A stretch of 42,167 nt of DNA from Armatimonadota bacterium (GCA_020060775.1 JAGUZN010000335.1:1-42167), one strand, 5' to 3'. Counted from the stretch's first letter, positions 17,076 to 25,444 are shown. The notes: generated by a model not told the origin, from the letters alone. Numbers and translations: made by a program.

Positions 17076-17972
17076 ATGGAGATCCCAGCACCAGCATTTT
17101 CGCAGCATTGGACAGCACTCCGCCATCAGTGCAGGCGTGTCACCCATGCCGTGCGCAATATCCCGCTGAGCATGCGTGTGGGCGAAACCGTGCATAGCGC
17201 TCGCCTGCATGAACTCCGCCCGTACCAGGTGGCGCCGGGATGGCGCATCGGCGTGCATACGCACTCTTTTTACGAAGCGCACTTGTTTGTTTCCGGCCTG
17301 GCGTACTACACCACTACCAGCGAACAGCCTGTAGGACAGGATAGCGTGGTAGTACATGGACCTGGTATCCCCCATGCCTGGCTCGTGGGTGATGTGCCCG
17401 TACTTCGCTTGGTGCTGTGGTTCGATCTTGCACCGGTTGCCGCGTTGCCGGCTGACGCCTCGTGGCCGGTGTGGCCGGACGTGCTGACAGAGGCCGCCTT
17501 GCTGTTGCATGATGCGGGAGCAGGATACGCCGGCTGGGCCGACCGTGCAGTGCACCGAATGACCATCCTCTTTTCTCGTCTACTCGCACTGGGAGCTGCC
17601 GAGGGGGATATGTCTCACGTCGCCGGTGCCAGGGAGAGCCTGGTGAAAAATGCCGAACAATTCATGCGCGATAATCTTGCACAACCACTTACTCTGGCGG
17701 ATATCGCCTCGCATGTCGGCCTGAGTGTGAGCAGCGTTGCACACCAATTCTCACGTGAGATTGGCCAACCGCCAATGGCGCGTTTATTCGGTTTGCGGAT
17801 GACGCGCGCAGCAGAGTTGCTGATGGACACGACACAGTCCCTTGCTGCTATCGGCGGTCATGTAGGCATGCCCGACCCCTCATATTTCTGCCGGCGTTTC
17901 CGAGAGCACTACGGGGTGACGCCAGGCCAGTACCGCAGGCGTCTCGCCCACCACCCGACCGATGCCGTCTGA
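17076..17972 (+). CDS. AraC-family transcriptional regulator
   Basis: A 298-residue regulator with an N-terminal cupin-like sensor (about 45-120, with H-T-H-S-F-Y-E-A-H-L-F-V-S-G and P-G-I-P-H-A-W) and a C-terminal AraC double helix-turn-helix (about 190-295). Marks of the latter are L-T-L-A-D-I-A-S-H-V-G-L-S, F-S-R-E-I-G-Q-P-P, and D-P-S-Y-F-C-R-R-F-R-E-H-Y-G-V-T-P-G-Q-Y-R. The sensor fits binding of a small sugar. The ribosome site before ATG 17076 is weak (AGG). It lies between the methyltransferase operon and the apiose-like cluster 104 bp downstream on the same strand. It could regulate either, and the latter is a natural target. Confidence 0.9.
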   Translation: MEIPAPAFSQHWTALRHQCRRVTHAVRNIPLSMRVGETVHSARLHELRPYQVAPGWRIGVHTHSFYEAHLFVSGLAYYTTTSEQPVGQDSVVVHGPGIPHAWLVGDVPVLRLVLWFDLAPVAALPADASWPVWPDVLTEAALLLHDAGAGYAGWADRAVHRMTILFSRLLALGAAEGDMSHVAGARESLVKNAEQFMRDNLAQPLTLADIASHVGLSVSSVAHQFSREIGQPPMARLFGLRMTRAAELLMDTTQSLAAIGGHVGMPDPSYFCRRFREHYGVTPGQYRRRLAHHPTDAV

Positions 17973-18076
17973 ATGCATCCGGCAGAAAATTGCAGAATAT
18001 TACCATCGGCTTGCATAAATAGTGCATGACATCCCACACTCCCAGCGCTATGATGATTCCTGGGTAATACATCATC

Positions 18077-18904
18077 ATGCAGATCGGTATTGGCTCGTAT
18101 ACTTACCCCTGGGCAGTTGGCATCGCCGGTTGGCAGCCGGATGCCCCCATGACGGCTCATGCCTTGCTGGAACGGGCGATCAGTCTTGGCGTCAGGGTTG
18201 TGCAGTATTGTGATAATCTGCCTCTCGGCCAGGGGGATGTCCAGACGCTTTGCACTCGTGCTGCGGAAGCCGGCGTATGCTGTGAAGTGGGCACGCGTGG
18301 GACATCGCCGGCGCATTTGCATGCCATGCTCACGTTTGCCAGGCGTATGGGCTCGTCCATTGTGCGCATGATCACGGATACGGCGGATGATCACCCGACC
18401 GCTGACGAGATCGTGCGTCGCATCAGCGAGGTCATGCCTGCGTATGAGGGGGCTGGCGTTGCACTGGCGATCGAGAATCATGATCGCTTCACCGCACAGG
18501 CGCTCGTACACATGCTGAAGTGTATCGGCAGTGATCATATCGGCATCTGCCTTGACACCGCCAATTCCTTCGCGGCACTGGAAGGCCCTGAAGTCGTGGT
18601 CAATACGCTGGCGCCCTGGACGCTGAATCTGCATGTCAAAGATTTCGTCGTATTGCGTTCCCCGCATCAGTTAGGGTTCGTTATTGAGGGGCGCGCTGCA
18701 GGGCAGGGACAGCTCGATCTGCCCTGGGTGCTCGACATGCTGCAGCAGGCTGGACGCAAGCCAAACGTCATCCTTGAACTCTGGACGCCGCTTGTCGGCT
18801 CGCTGGCAGAGACTCTACGCTGTGAGGAGCGTTGGGCAGTGGAGAGTCTCGCCTATCTTCGTTCGCTTCTCCCAGCCGATTCACCACAAGGAGATCAATC
18901 ATGA
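18077..18904 (+). CDS. Sugar phosphate isomerase/epimerase-like TIM barrel (candidate 3-oxo-isoapionate decarboxylase)
   Basis: A 275-residue TIM barrel of the xylose-isomerase-like/AP endonuclease 2 group, opening M-Q-I-G-I-G-S-Y-T-Y-P-W-A-V-G. Likely metal ligands are Glu in A-I-E-N-H-D-R, Asp in C-L-D-T-A-N, His in N-L-H-V-K-D and Glu in L-E-L-W-T-P. The family includes OiaC, which decarboxylates 3-oxo-isoapionate to L-erythrulose in D-apiose catabolism. The assignment rests on the neighbours (PGDH_C dehydrogenase, amidohydrolase, Gfo/Idh/MocA dehydrogenase) and on a remembered resemblance in the N-terminus, so it is an inference. It overlaps the next gene by 4 bp (ATGA), implying coupled translation. 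Confidence 0.7.
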   Translation: MQIGIGSYTYPWAVGIAGWQPDAPMTAHALLERAISLGVRVVQYCDNLPLGQGDVQTLCTRAAEAGVCCEVGTRGTSPAHLHAMLTFARRMGSSIVRMITDTADDHPTADEIVRRISEVMPAYEGAGVALAIENHDRFTAQALVHMLKCIGSDHIGICLDTANSFAALEGPEVVVNTLAPWTLNLHVKDFVVLRSPHQLGFVIEGRAAGQGQLDLPWVLDMLQQAGRKPNVILELWTPLVGSLAETLRCEERWAVESLAYLRSLLPADSPQGDQS

Positions 18905-19737
18905 CCCGTGTTGCACTCATTGGTGCAGGTGGCAAAATGGGCATCCGCCTTCTCGGTAACCTGCTGACGACCACGTATGAACTATTGCCGGTAGAGACCA
19001 GCGATATCGGCATTGCCCGCGTGCAGGAGAAGGGATTGTCGGTGCTTCCCGCGTCCACGGCACTGCCGCAGGCTGATCTCATCATCTTTGCCGTGCCGGA
19101 TGCGCTGATGCAACCGATCACTCGCCAACTGGTTCCCCTGGCCAAGTCCGGGGCTGTGGTGGTGATGCTTGACCCTGCTGCCGCGGCAGCGAGAGAAGTT
19201 ACCCTGCGCGACGATCTGCATTACGTGGTCTGCCACCCGTGCCATCCCCCGCTGTTCGGCGAGCAGGACTCGGATGAAGCCCGCAAAGATTTTTTTGGCG
19301 GTATTGCCGCCAAGCAGGATATCGTCATTGCGCTGATGCAGGGATCGGAAGAGGCATTCGCACAGGCGGAACAGCTGGTCAAGCAGGCCTTTGCACCGGT
19401 TGTCACCTGCCACCGCATCACCGTTGAGCAAATGGCCATCCTTGAACCGGCCATGGCTGAGGTCGTTGCCGCCACGGCCGCCGTGCTGATGAACGATGCG
19501 CTGGAAGAAGCGGTGAAGGCGGGCGTGCCCCGTGCTGCCGCCACGTCCTTCATGCTGGGTCACGCGCAGATCGTGATGGCGATAGCCTTTGGCGCTATTG
19601 GTTCGCCGTACTCGGATGCTGCCAAGGTCGCCATTCGCTATGGGCAGGAACACATCATCCAGCCGGATTGGCGGAAAGCCTTCGCCCCCGAGCATTTGCA
19701 GATGGTGATCCAGCAGATGTTACATCCGGAGGGATAG
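18901..19737 (+). CDS. PGDH_C-type NAD(P)-dependent dehydrogenase (candidate apionate oxidoisomerase, ApnO-like)
   Basis: A 278-residue protein with an N-terminal Rossmann motif A-L-I-G-A-G-G-K-M-G and the phosphogluconate-dehydrogenase C-terminal (PGDH_C) domain. Visible blocks are V-V-C-H-P-C-H-P-P-L-F-G-E-Q, and the helical E-P-A-M-A-E-V-V-A-A-T and M-L-G-H-A-Q-I-V-M-A-I-A-F-G. D-apionate oxidoisomerase ApnO, which oxidises and rearranges D-apionate to 3-oxo-isoapionate, belongs to this family, and the cluster context agrees. Other sugar-acid dehydrogenases of the family remain possible. It is coupled to the TIM-barrel gene by a 4-bp overlap and to the amidohydrolase by a 1-bp gap. Confidence 0.72.
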   Translation: MTRVALIGAGGKMGIRLLGNLLTTTYELLPVETSDIGIARVQEKGLSVLPASTALPQADLIIFAVPDALMQPITRQLVPLAKSGAVVVMLDPAAAAAREVTLRDDLHYVVCHPCHPPLFGEQDSDEARKDFFGGIAAKQDIVIALMQGSEEAFAQAEQLVKQAFAPVVTCHRITVEQMAILEPAMAEVVAATAAVLMNDALEEAVKAGVPRAAATSFMLGHAQIVMAIAFGAIGSPYSDAAKVAIRYGQEHIIQPDWRKAFAPEHLQMVIQQMLHPEG

Positions 19738-19738
19738 C

Positions 19739-20515
19739 ATGATCATCGACGCGCATGCCCATCTCGGCGATGATCAGGTCTTCGACGAAGCATTCACCGA
19801 GCAGGCGTTGCTCGAGAGTCAGCGCCTGAATGGGATCGCTCTCACACTGGTGCAGCCTGCCACCGCGCATGACCTGGACACCGCCCGCCGATACCACGAT
19901 GCGATCGCGCACCTCGCGATGCGCTATCCGGGAAAATTCATCGGCATCGCGAATCCGAATCCGCATTTACCAGACGACAGCTACGAGCAGGAAATCCGAC
20001 GGTGTGTGGGAGAGATGGGGTTTTGTGGGATTAAACTCCATCCCTTCGCGCACGCGGTGAATCCGGTGGGCAGGCATGGGCGGCGTCTCTTTACGCTCGC
20101 GGCGGAGCTCGAGGTGCCGGTCATCGTGCATACCGGACCACAACTGCCCTGGTCTGCGCCGTCACTGCTTGATCCAATTGCCGAGCTGTATCCGCATCTG
20201 CCGATCATCCTCGCACATGGCGGCGGCATGGCTTTCGCCGAGGAGGCGACTCAACTGGCATCGCGCCATGCCAACATATTTCTCGAGGGCAGTTGGACCG
20301 GTGGATTCGTTATCCGCGAGTGGGTCCGGCGGTTGGGCGCATCACGCGTGCTGTTCGGGTCCGATCATGCCGACAATGCGGCGAATGAACTCCATAAATA
20401 CCGGAACATCGGCCTGGCGGAAGAAGACCTGACATGGATTCTGGGTCGCACCGCCGCTACGCTATTCCATCTCAGAAGCGGTACGGAAAGGGGCTGTTCG
20501 CGGATCGCGCCGTAG
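19739..20515 (+). CDS. Amidohydrolase family 2 protein (candidate sugar lactonase)
   Basis: A 258-residue metal-dependent hydrolase of the amidohydrolase superfamily. It shows D-A-H-A-H-L at the N-terminus (HxH), G-I-K-L-H-P, V-I-V-H-T-G, I-I-L-A-H-G-G and F-G-S-D-H near the end, so all usual metal and catalytic positions are present. Members of this family hydrolyse lactones or decarboxylate aromatic acids. Next to a sugar dehydrogenase and an ApnO-like enzyme, opening of the aldonolactone is the likely step, but the known apionolactonase is not of this family as far as I recall, so this would be a replacement enzyme. It begins 1 bp after the previous stop codon. Confidence 0.75.
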   Translation: MIIDAHAHLGDDQVFDEAFTEQALLESQRLNGIALTLVQPATAHDLDTARRYHDAIAHLAMRYPGKFIGIANPNPHLPDDSYEQEIRRCVGEMGFCGIKLHPFAHAVNPVGRHGRRLFTLAAELEVPVIVHTGPQLPWSAPSLLDPIAELYPHLPIILAHGGGMAFAEEATQLASRHANIFLEGSWTGGFVIREWVRRLGASRVLFGSDHADNAANELHKYRNIGLAEEDLTWILGRTAATLFHLRSGTERGCSRIAP

Positions 20516-20626
20516 ATTTTTACGTCAGGGCGTGCCGGGACGACGAGGCACTATCCAGGATCGATAGGGTGAGGAGACCGGGCATGCCCTGGTGGAAAAA
20601 GATCAAACGAGACCCGACAGAGACTT

Positions 20627-20651
20627 TCCGTACAGCTTCGCAGTACGGAGG
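20627..20651 (+). promoter_or_regulatory. Hairpin covering the ribosome binding site of the Gfo/Idh/MocA gene
   Basis: TCCGTAC (20627-20633) and GTACGGA (20643-20649) form a perfect 7-bp stem around a 9-base loop. The 3' arm includes part of the GGAGG (20647-20651) that serves ATG 20656, so the stem would hide it. An alternative in-frame ATG at 20584 has GAGGAG 7 bases upstream; ribosomes starting there would melt the stem. Confidence 0.5.
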
Positions 20652-20655
20652 CAAT

Positions 20656-21699
20656 ATGACGCCCTTGCGCTTTGCTGTACTCGGTTGCGGATTCTGGTCG
20701 CAGTATCAAATCGCTGCCTGGCGTGAACTCGAGGGTGTAGAGCTTGTTGCCGTGTATAATCGCACGCGCGCAAAAGCCGAGAAGGTCGCCCGGCAGTTCA
20801 GCGTGGCCAGGGTGTACGATGATGCCGAGGCATTATTCGCCACGGAAACCCTCGATTTTGTCGACATCATTACCGATGTCGATACGCACGCGACGTTCAC
20901 CGCGCTGGCGGCACGTGCCGGTGTGCCGGTGATTTGCCAAAAGCCGATGGCTCCGACGCTGGCCATGGCCGAAAGTATGGTGCAAACTTGTCGCGCGGCG
21001 GGTGTGCCCTTCATGATCCATGAGAATTTTCGCTGGCAGACGCCATTGCGCAAGGTGAAGCATCTGCTGGAAGAGGGGACACTCGGCAAACCGTTTCGCG
21101 CGCGCATCCTCTTCAACAGCAGCTTTCCGGTCTTCGACAACCAGCCGTTCCTGCGCGACCTGAAACAGTTTATCCTTACCGACGTCGGCAGCCACATTCT
21201 GGATGTCGCTCGCTTCCTCTTTGGTGAAGCTCGTACGCTCTACTGTCGAACCCAGCGCGTCAACCCGACGATACAGGGGGAAGATGTTGCCACGGTGGTG
21301 ATGGAGATGGGGGATGGGGTCACGGTCTCCTGCGAGATGAGTTATGCCAGCCGGTTGGAACACGAGCGCTTTCCTGAGACATACCTCCTCATCGAATGCG
21401 GGGGAGGTTCACTCGAGCTTGGTCCCGATTGCTGGATTCGCCTGACGACCACCGAGGGTACGCACGCAAAACGTTATCCCCCGCCGTACTATCATTGGGC
21501 TGATCCGCGATACGCGTTGATTCACGCCAGCATCGTCCCGTGCAATGCCGACCTCTTACGCGCACTACGCACCGGTACTCTGCCGGAAACCTCCGGTGAG
21601 GATAATCTACAAACCGTGCGCCTGATCTATGCCGCATACGATTCTGCCGTTGCCGACACCGTCGTTCTCCTTGACCGGCAACGGAACGCAGCAGGATAG
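20656..21699 (+). CDS. Gfo/Idh/MocA oxidoreductase (candidate D-apiose dehydrogenase, ApsD-like)
   Basis: A 347-residue NAD(P)-dependent sugar dehydrogenase: Rossmann motif V-L-G-C-G-F-W-S-Q, then L-D-F-V-D-I-I-T-D-V-D-T-H, V-P-V-I-C-Q-K-P-M-A-P-T (the catalytic EKP-type Lys, here QKP), M-I-H-E-N-F-R-W-Q, and G-S-H-I-L-D-V-A-R-F-L-F-G. The QKP, HENFRWQ and LDVARFLFG blocks recall ApsD, D-apiose 1-dehydrogenase, which makes apionolactone. It lies 140 bp after the amidohydrolase. Start choice is open: ATG 20656 fits the family, whereas ATG 20584 has the better ribosome site (GAGGAG) and would add 24 residues or make a leader peptide. Confidence 0.78.
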   Translation: MTPLRFAVLGCGFWSQYQIAAWRELEGVELVAVYNRTRAKAEKVARQFSVARVYDDAEALFATETLDFVDIITDVDTHATFTALAARAGVPVICQKPMAPTLAMAESMVQTCRAAGVPFMIHENFRWQTPLRKVKHLLEEGTLGKPFRARILFNSSFPVFDNQPFLRDLKQFILTDVGSHILDVARFLFGEARTLYCRTQRVNPTIQGEDVATVVMEMGDGVTVSCEMSYASRLEHERFPETYLLIECGGGSLELGPDCWIRLTTTEGTHAKRYPPPYYHWADPRYALIHASIVPCNADLLRALRTGTLPETSGEDNLQTVRLIYAAYDSAVADTVVLLDRQRNAAG

Positions 21700-21884
21700 G
21701 CGCGGTCTCATCCAGGGTATGGCACACCATTCGCCGTACGGTATAGCAGAAGGCACCCATCAGTATTGCATGGGTACGTAGAGCCTTCACGGAATCTGTT
21801 CGCACATCACGGCACCCTGGTGTGCATGCCGGAAAAGTGGCCGAACATCCCGAGCCGTTACCCTGTCACCGGGAGAAACTCCTA

Positions 21885-21913
21885 TTGACAGCGTCGCTCG
21901 ACTTTGCTATTGT
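21885..21913 (+). promoter_or_regulatory. Sigma-70-like promoter of the PEPCK-aminotransferase gene
   Basis: TTGACA (21885-21890), a 17-bp spacer and TATTGT (21908-21913) closely match the sigma-70 consensus. The expected transcript start is near 21920, giving a leader of about 135 bases before GTG 22055. Confidence 0.75.
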
Positions 21914-21958
21914 TTGCGTACAATTGTTGGGAGACTGTCCGGAGCGTGATGGGCACGG

Positions 21959-22010
21959 GCCGGCAGTAAGCCGGCAGACGATTTTCCGCAAGTCGTCCTG
22001 CCGTTTTTTT
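21959..22010 (+). promoter_or_regulatory. Attenuator-like leader with mutually exclusive hairpins
   Basis: Hairpin A pairs GCCGGC (21959-21964) with GCCGGC (21970-21975) over a 5-base loop. Hairpin B pairs 21972-21981 with 21993-22003 (10 pairs, one bulged C at 21997) and is followed directly by seven Ts (22004-22010), the form of an intrinsic terminator. The arms share 21972-21975, so forming A blocks B. This layout suggests conditional termination before the PEPCK fusion. I do not recognise the upstream leader (21920-21958) as a known riboswitch class. Confidence 0.65.
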
Positions 22011-22054
22011 GTTGGTAATGCATGAAATCGTGCATCGTGAAAGGAAGTGACACC

Positions 22055-25000
22055 GTGAGTGAACATCGTGAACTTCTCGAGTGGATTGATGAATGCGCAA
22101 AGCTCTGCGAGCCGGATCGCATTGTGTGGATTGATGGTTCCGAAGAAGAGAAAGAGCGGCTCACCCAGGAGGCGTTGACCACCGGTGAGCTGTTGCCGAT
22201 GGATCAGGAAAAATGGCCGGGCTGCGTCTATCATCGCACCGCCGTCAACGATGTCGCGCGCACGGAAGACCTCACCTTTATCTGCACGACATTACAGGAT
22301 GATGCGGGCCCGACCAATAACTGGATGTCCCCGGAAGAAGGGTATCGCCGTGCGGGCGAGATCTTCAAAGGGTCCATGAAGGGCCGCACCATGTATGTCA
22401 TCCCCTTCTCCATGGGGCCTGTCGGTTCGCCCTTCAGCAAAGTCGGCGTGGAGCTCACCGACAGCATTTACGTGGTGTTGAACATGCGCATTATGACGCG
22501 CATCGGCACCCCTGTGCTCAAGCACCTGGGGACCAAGGGGGAGTTCACGCGCTGTCTGCACAGCAAGGCCGAACTCGATATCAAGCGCCGCCTCATTCTG
22601 CATTTCCCGGAAGACAACGCCATCTGGAGCGTGGGCTCCGGCTACGGCGGCAACGTGCTGTTGGGCAAGAAGTGCCTGGCCCTGCGCATCGCCAGCCACA
22701 TGGGAAAACGTGAAGGGTGGATGGCCGAGCATATGCTCATCATGGGCATTGAAGACCCCACCGGCCGCATCGAATATGTCGCCGCTGCCTTCCCCAGCGC
22801 GTGCGGAAAAACCAACCTCGCCATGCTGCTGCCGCCCGAAGGCTTGCAGGCGAAAGGCTATCGCATCTGGACGGTCGGCGACGACATTGCCTGGATGCGC
22901 ATTGACACCGATGGCCGCCTGTGGGCGATCAATCCCGAAAGCGGGTACTTCGGCGTCGCCCCGGGCACCAATATGAAGACGAACCCCAACATGATGAAGA
23001 CCATCCAGCGCGACACGATCTTCACCAATGTCGTGTTGGGCAACGATGGCGATGTCTGGTGGGAAGACGGCGAGGGCGCTCCCCCGGCAGAAGGTTGGGA
23101 TTGGCAGGGACGCCCCTGGAAGCCGGGCATGCTGGACGAGAATGGCAAGCCCATCCTCGGTGCACATCCGAACAGCCGCTTCACCGCGCCGTTCTCGCAG
23201 TGCCCGACGGCCTCGTTCCGCGCTGAGCACCATCACGGTGTGCCCATTTCCGCCATCATCTTCGGCGGACGGCGGGCGCAGTTGGCCCCGCTAGTCTATG
23301 AATCCTTTGATTGGGAGCACGGCGTGTTTGTGGGCGCCACCATGGCCTCCGAACGCACCGCTGCCCAGTTTGGCAAAGTCGGCGAAGTCCGCCGCGACCC
23401 GATGGCCATGCTACCGTTCTGCGGCTATCACATGGGCGACTACTTCGAGCACTGGCTCGATATGGGCCGGCGCATGTCACAGCCCCCGAAGGTGTTCCAC
23501 GTCAACTGGTTCCGCCAGGACGAAGACGGCAAGTACCTCTGGCCGGGATTTGGCGAAAACCTGCGCGTGATCGAGTGGGTTCTCGCTCGCTGCCGCGGCG
23601 AGGCTGATGCACAGGAAACCGCCATCGGCTACGTGCCCACCGTGAATAGCCTGGATATGACCGGGCTAGAAGACCTGCCGCAGGAAAACCTGAAAAAGTT
23701 GTTCTCGGTGAACCGGGAGGCCTGGAAAGAAGAGCTGAACCTGATCGAGCCGTTCTTCGAGAAACTTGGCAAGCGCCTGCCGAAAGAAATGCGGGAACAG
23801 CAGGAATCATTGCGCACGCGCCTGGAGGCTCCCATCTCCATGTTGCGCCCCGGCAGCGAGATTCGTGGGTTAGCCAACGAGCTGAACGATATCATCGAGA
23901 TCGAAAATCCGGCGGTGCTGGAGATGCTCTCGCAGTTCGGCAAGCGCATCTACTTCCCCAAGGGGATCTTGAGCCAGAGCGCGGAAGCGAAAGAAAAGGC
24001 GAAAAAGTTCGATGCGACCATCGGCATCGCCTATGAAAACGGCAAGCCGATGTACCTGCCGAGCATCATGAAATACTTTGCCGGTCTCACCCCCGGCGAA
24101 GCGCTCACCTATGCCCCGGCCACCGGCCGCCCCGACCTGCGCAAGCTCTGGCAGCAGCAGTTGCTGGAAAAGAACCCCAGCCTGCAGGGCAAGCGCTTCA
24201 GTATGCCCATCGTCACCAATGGCGTCACCCATGCACTGAGCCTCGTGGGAGACCTCTTCCTGGACAAAGATGACATGGTGCTGCTGCCCGACAAATTCTG
24301 GGAAAACTACGATCTGCTCTTTGGCGTGCGCCTGTCAGCCCAGTTGGCCGTGTATCCCTTCTTCACCGAAGAGGGCGGCTTCAACGTCGAAGCGCTGCGC
24401 CAGGTGCTGGCCAACCGCGTGGGATGCAAGACGCTGCTGGTGCTCAATTTCCCGAACAACCCCACCGGCTACACCATCACTGTCGCCGAGGCCGAGGCCA
24501 TCACCAACGTGCTGCGCGAAGCTGCCGAAAATGGCTGCCAACTGGTCGTCGTCTGCGATGACGCCTACTTCGGTCTCTTCTACGCAGAGGATGCGCTGCA
24601 GGAATCGCTCTTCGGGCGCATTGCCTCGCTGCATGAAAATCTGCTGGCGGTGAAGGTCGACGGACCGACCAAGGAGGAGTATGTCTGGGGCTTCCGCACC
24701 GGCATGCTCACCTTCAGCACCAAGGCCAAGTTGAGCGACGAAAAGCTGTATGCGGCGCTGGAGAAGAAAGCGGCCGGCGCCATCCGCAGCGCCATCTCCA
24801 ACTGCGCGCACCCGTCGCAGTCCGTGCTGGTGAAGGCCATGGCCGATGAGACCTTCGCCGCCGAATGCCAGGAGAAGCGCGCCATTCTGGAAACGCGCGC
24901 GCACACCGTACAGACCATCCTGCAGAACCCGGCCTACGCCGATCTGTGGGAACCCTATCCCTTCAATGCCGGCTACTTTATGTGCCTGAAACTGAAAGGG

Positions 25001-25189
25001 ATCGATGCGGAAACGTATCGCAAACACCTGCTGGAGAAGTACGGGGTTGGCGTGATTGCTGATGGCAAGCACGACATCCGCGTGGCCTTCTCCGCCGTGG
25101 AAAACGCGCAACTCACCGAGCTCTACGACGTGCTGGCCAAGGCCGCCCGTGAGCTTCATGGTGAACAAGTGCAGCTCGTGCACGGCTGA
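22055..25189 (+). CDS. Fusion of GTP-type phosphoenolpyruvate carboxykinase and PLP class I/II aminotransferase
   Basis: A 1044-residue two-domain protein. Residues 1 to about 590 are a complete GTP-type PEP carboxykinase (oxaloacetate + GTP to PEP + CO2 + GDP). Marks include the kinase-1 block F-P-S-A-C250-G-K-T-N with the family's active-site Cys, T-V-G-D-D-I-A-W-M, N-P-E-S-G-Y-F-G-V-A-P-G-T, and F-H-V-N-W-F-R. Residues from about 620 to 1040 are a fold-type I aminotransferase: Y-A-P-A-T-G-R-P-D-L-R, N-F-P-N-N-P-T-G-Y (798-806), C-D-D-A-Y-F-G (834-840), candidate PLP-Lys873 in G-P-T-K-E-E-Y-V-W-G-F-R-T-G, and H-D-I-R1009 for the substrate carboxylate. No stop or frameshift lies at the junction. 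GTG 22055 has GAAAGGA 9 bases upstream; ATG 22022 has no ribosome site. An aspartate aminotransferase would supply oxaloacetate directly, but its specificity is inferred. Confidence 0.93.
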   Translation: MSEHRELLEWIDECAKLCEPDRIVWIDGSEEEKERLTQEALTTGELLPMDQEKWPGCVYHRTAVNDVARTEDLTFICTTLQDDAGPTNNWMSPEEGYRRAGEIFKGSMKGRTMYVIPFSMGPVGSPFSKVGVELTDSIYVVLNMRIMTRIGTPVLKHLGTKGEFTRCLHSKAELDIKRRLILHFPEDNAIWSVGSGYGGNVLLGKKCLALRIASHMGKREGWMAEHMLIMGIEDPTGRIEYVAAAFPSACGKTNLAMLLPPEGLQAKGYRIWTVGDDIAWMRIDTDGRLWAINPESGYFGVAPGTNMKTNPNMMKTIQRDTIFTNVVLGNDGDVWWEDGEGAPPAEGWDWQGRPWKPGMLDENGKPILGAHPNSRFTAPFSQCPTASFRAEHHHGVPISAIIFGGRRAQLAPLVYESFDWEHGVFVGATMASERTAAQFGKVGEVRRDPMAMLPFCGYHMGDYFEHWLDMGRRMSQPPKVFHVNWFRQDEDGKYLWPGFGENLRVIEWVLARCRGEADAQETAIGYVPTVNSLDMTGLEDLPQENLKKLFSVNREAWKEELNLIEPFFEKLGKRLPKEMREQQESLRTRLEAPISMLRPGSEIRGLANELNDIIEIENPAVLEMLSQFGKRIYFPKGILSQSAEAKEKAKKFDATIGIAYENGKPMYLPSIMKYFAGLTPGEALTYAPATGRPDLRKLWQQQLLEKNPSLQGKRFSMPIVTNGVTHALSLVGDLFLDKDDMVLLPDKFWENYDLLFGVRLSAQLAVYPFFTEEGGFNVEALRQVLANRVGCKTLLVLNFPNNPTGYTITVAEAEAITNVLREAAENGCQLVVVCDDAYFGLFYAEDALQESLFGRIASLHENLLAVKVDGPTKEEYVWGFRTGMLTFSTKAKLSDEKLYAALEKKAAGAIRSAISNCAHPSQSVLVKAMADETFAAECQEKRAILETRAHTVQTILQNPAYADLWEPYPFNAGYFMCLKLKGIDAETYRKHLLEKYGVGVIADGKHDIRVAFSAVENAQLTELYDVLAKAARELHGEQVQLVHG

Positions 25190-25216
25190 TACCGCCAGCG
25201 CGTATCGCGAGTCAAC

Positions 25217-25248
25217 AGCCCCTCCTCGGTTTCCCGGGGAGGGGCTTT
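25217..25248 (+). terminator. Intrinsic terminator after the PEPCK fusion
   Basis: AGCCCCTCC (25217-25225) pairs with GGAGGGGCT (25238-25246), followed by a short T-rich tail (TTT at 25246-25248, more Ts at 25254-25257). It lies 27 bases after the stop codon. Confidence 0.85.
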
Positions 25249-25444
25249 CTGCATTTTCGTACCGCATCAAACCTCGCGTATGTCCACCACATGCGCATGC
25301 GCGAGAGAAGAGCATCATCGATGTCGAGGTCTATTGCGCCATGCCGATCTCTGCACCAAATGTCGGGTGATGCGCGGCGGGCACGGGGAACGATACTCCT
25401 GCAATCGTCTATCCTATCTCGACTTGCGCAAGGGGGATTGCATC

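Larger units (their letters stand above)
21700..22054. other. 355-bp region between apiose-like operon and PEPCK fusion
   Basis: The first part has only a weak hairpin (ACCCAT 21755-21760 with ATGGGT 21770-21775), possibly ending the upstream operon. The second part holds the promoter at 21885-21913 and the attenuator-like leader at 21959-22010. No gene is supported in it. Confidence 0.6.
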
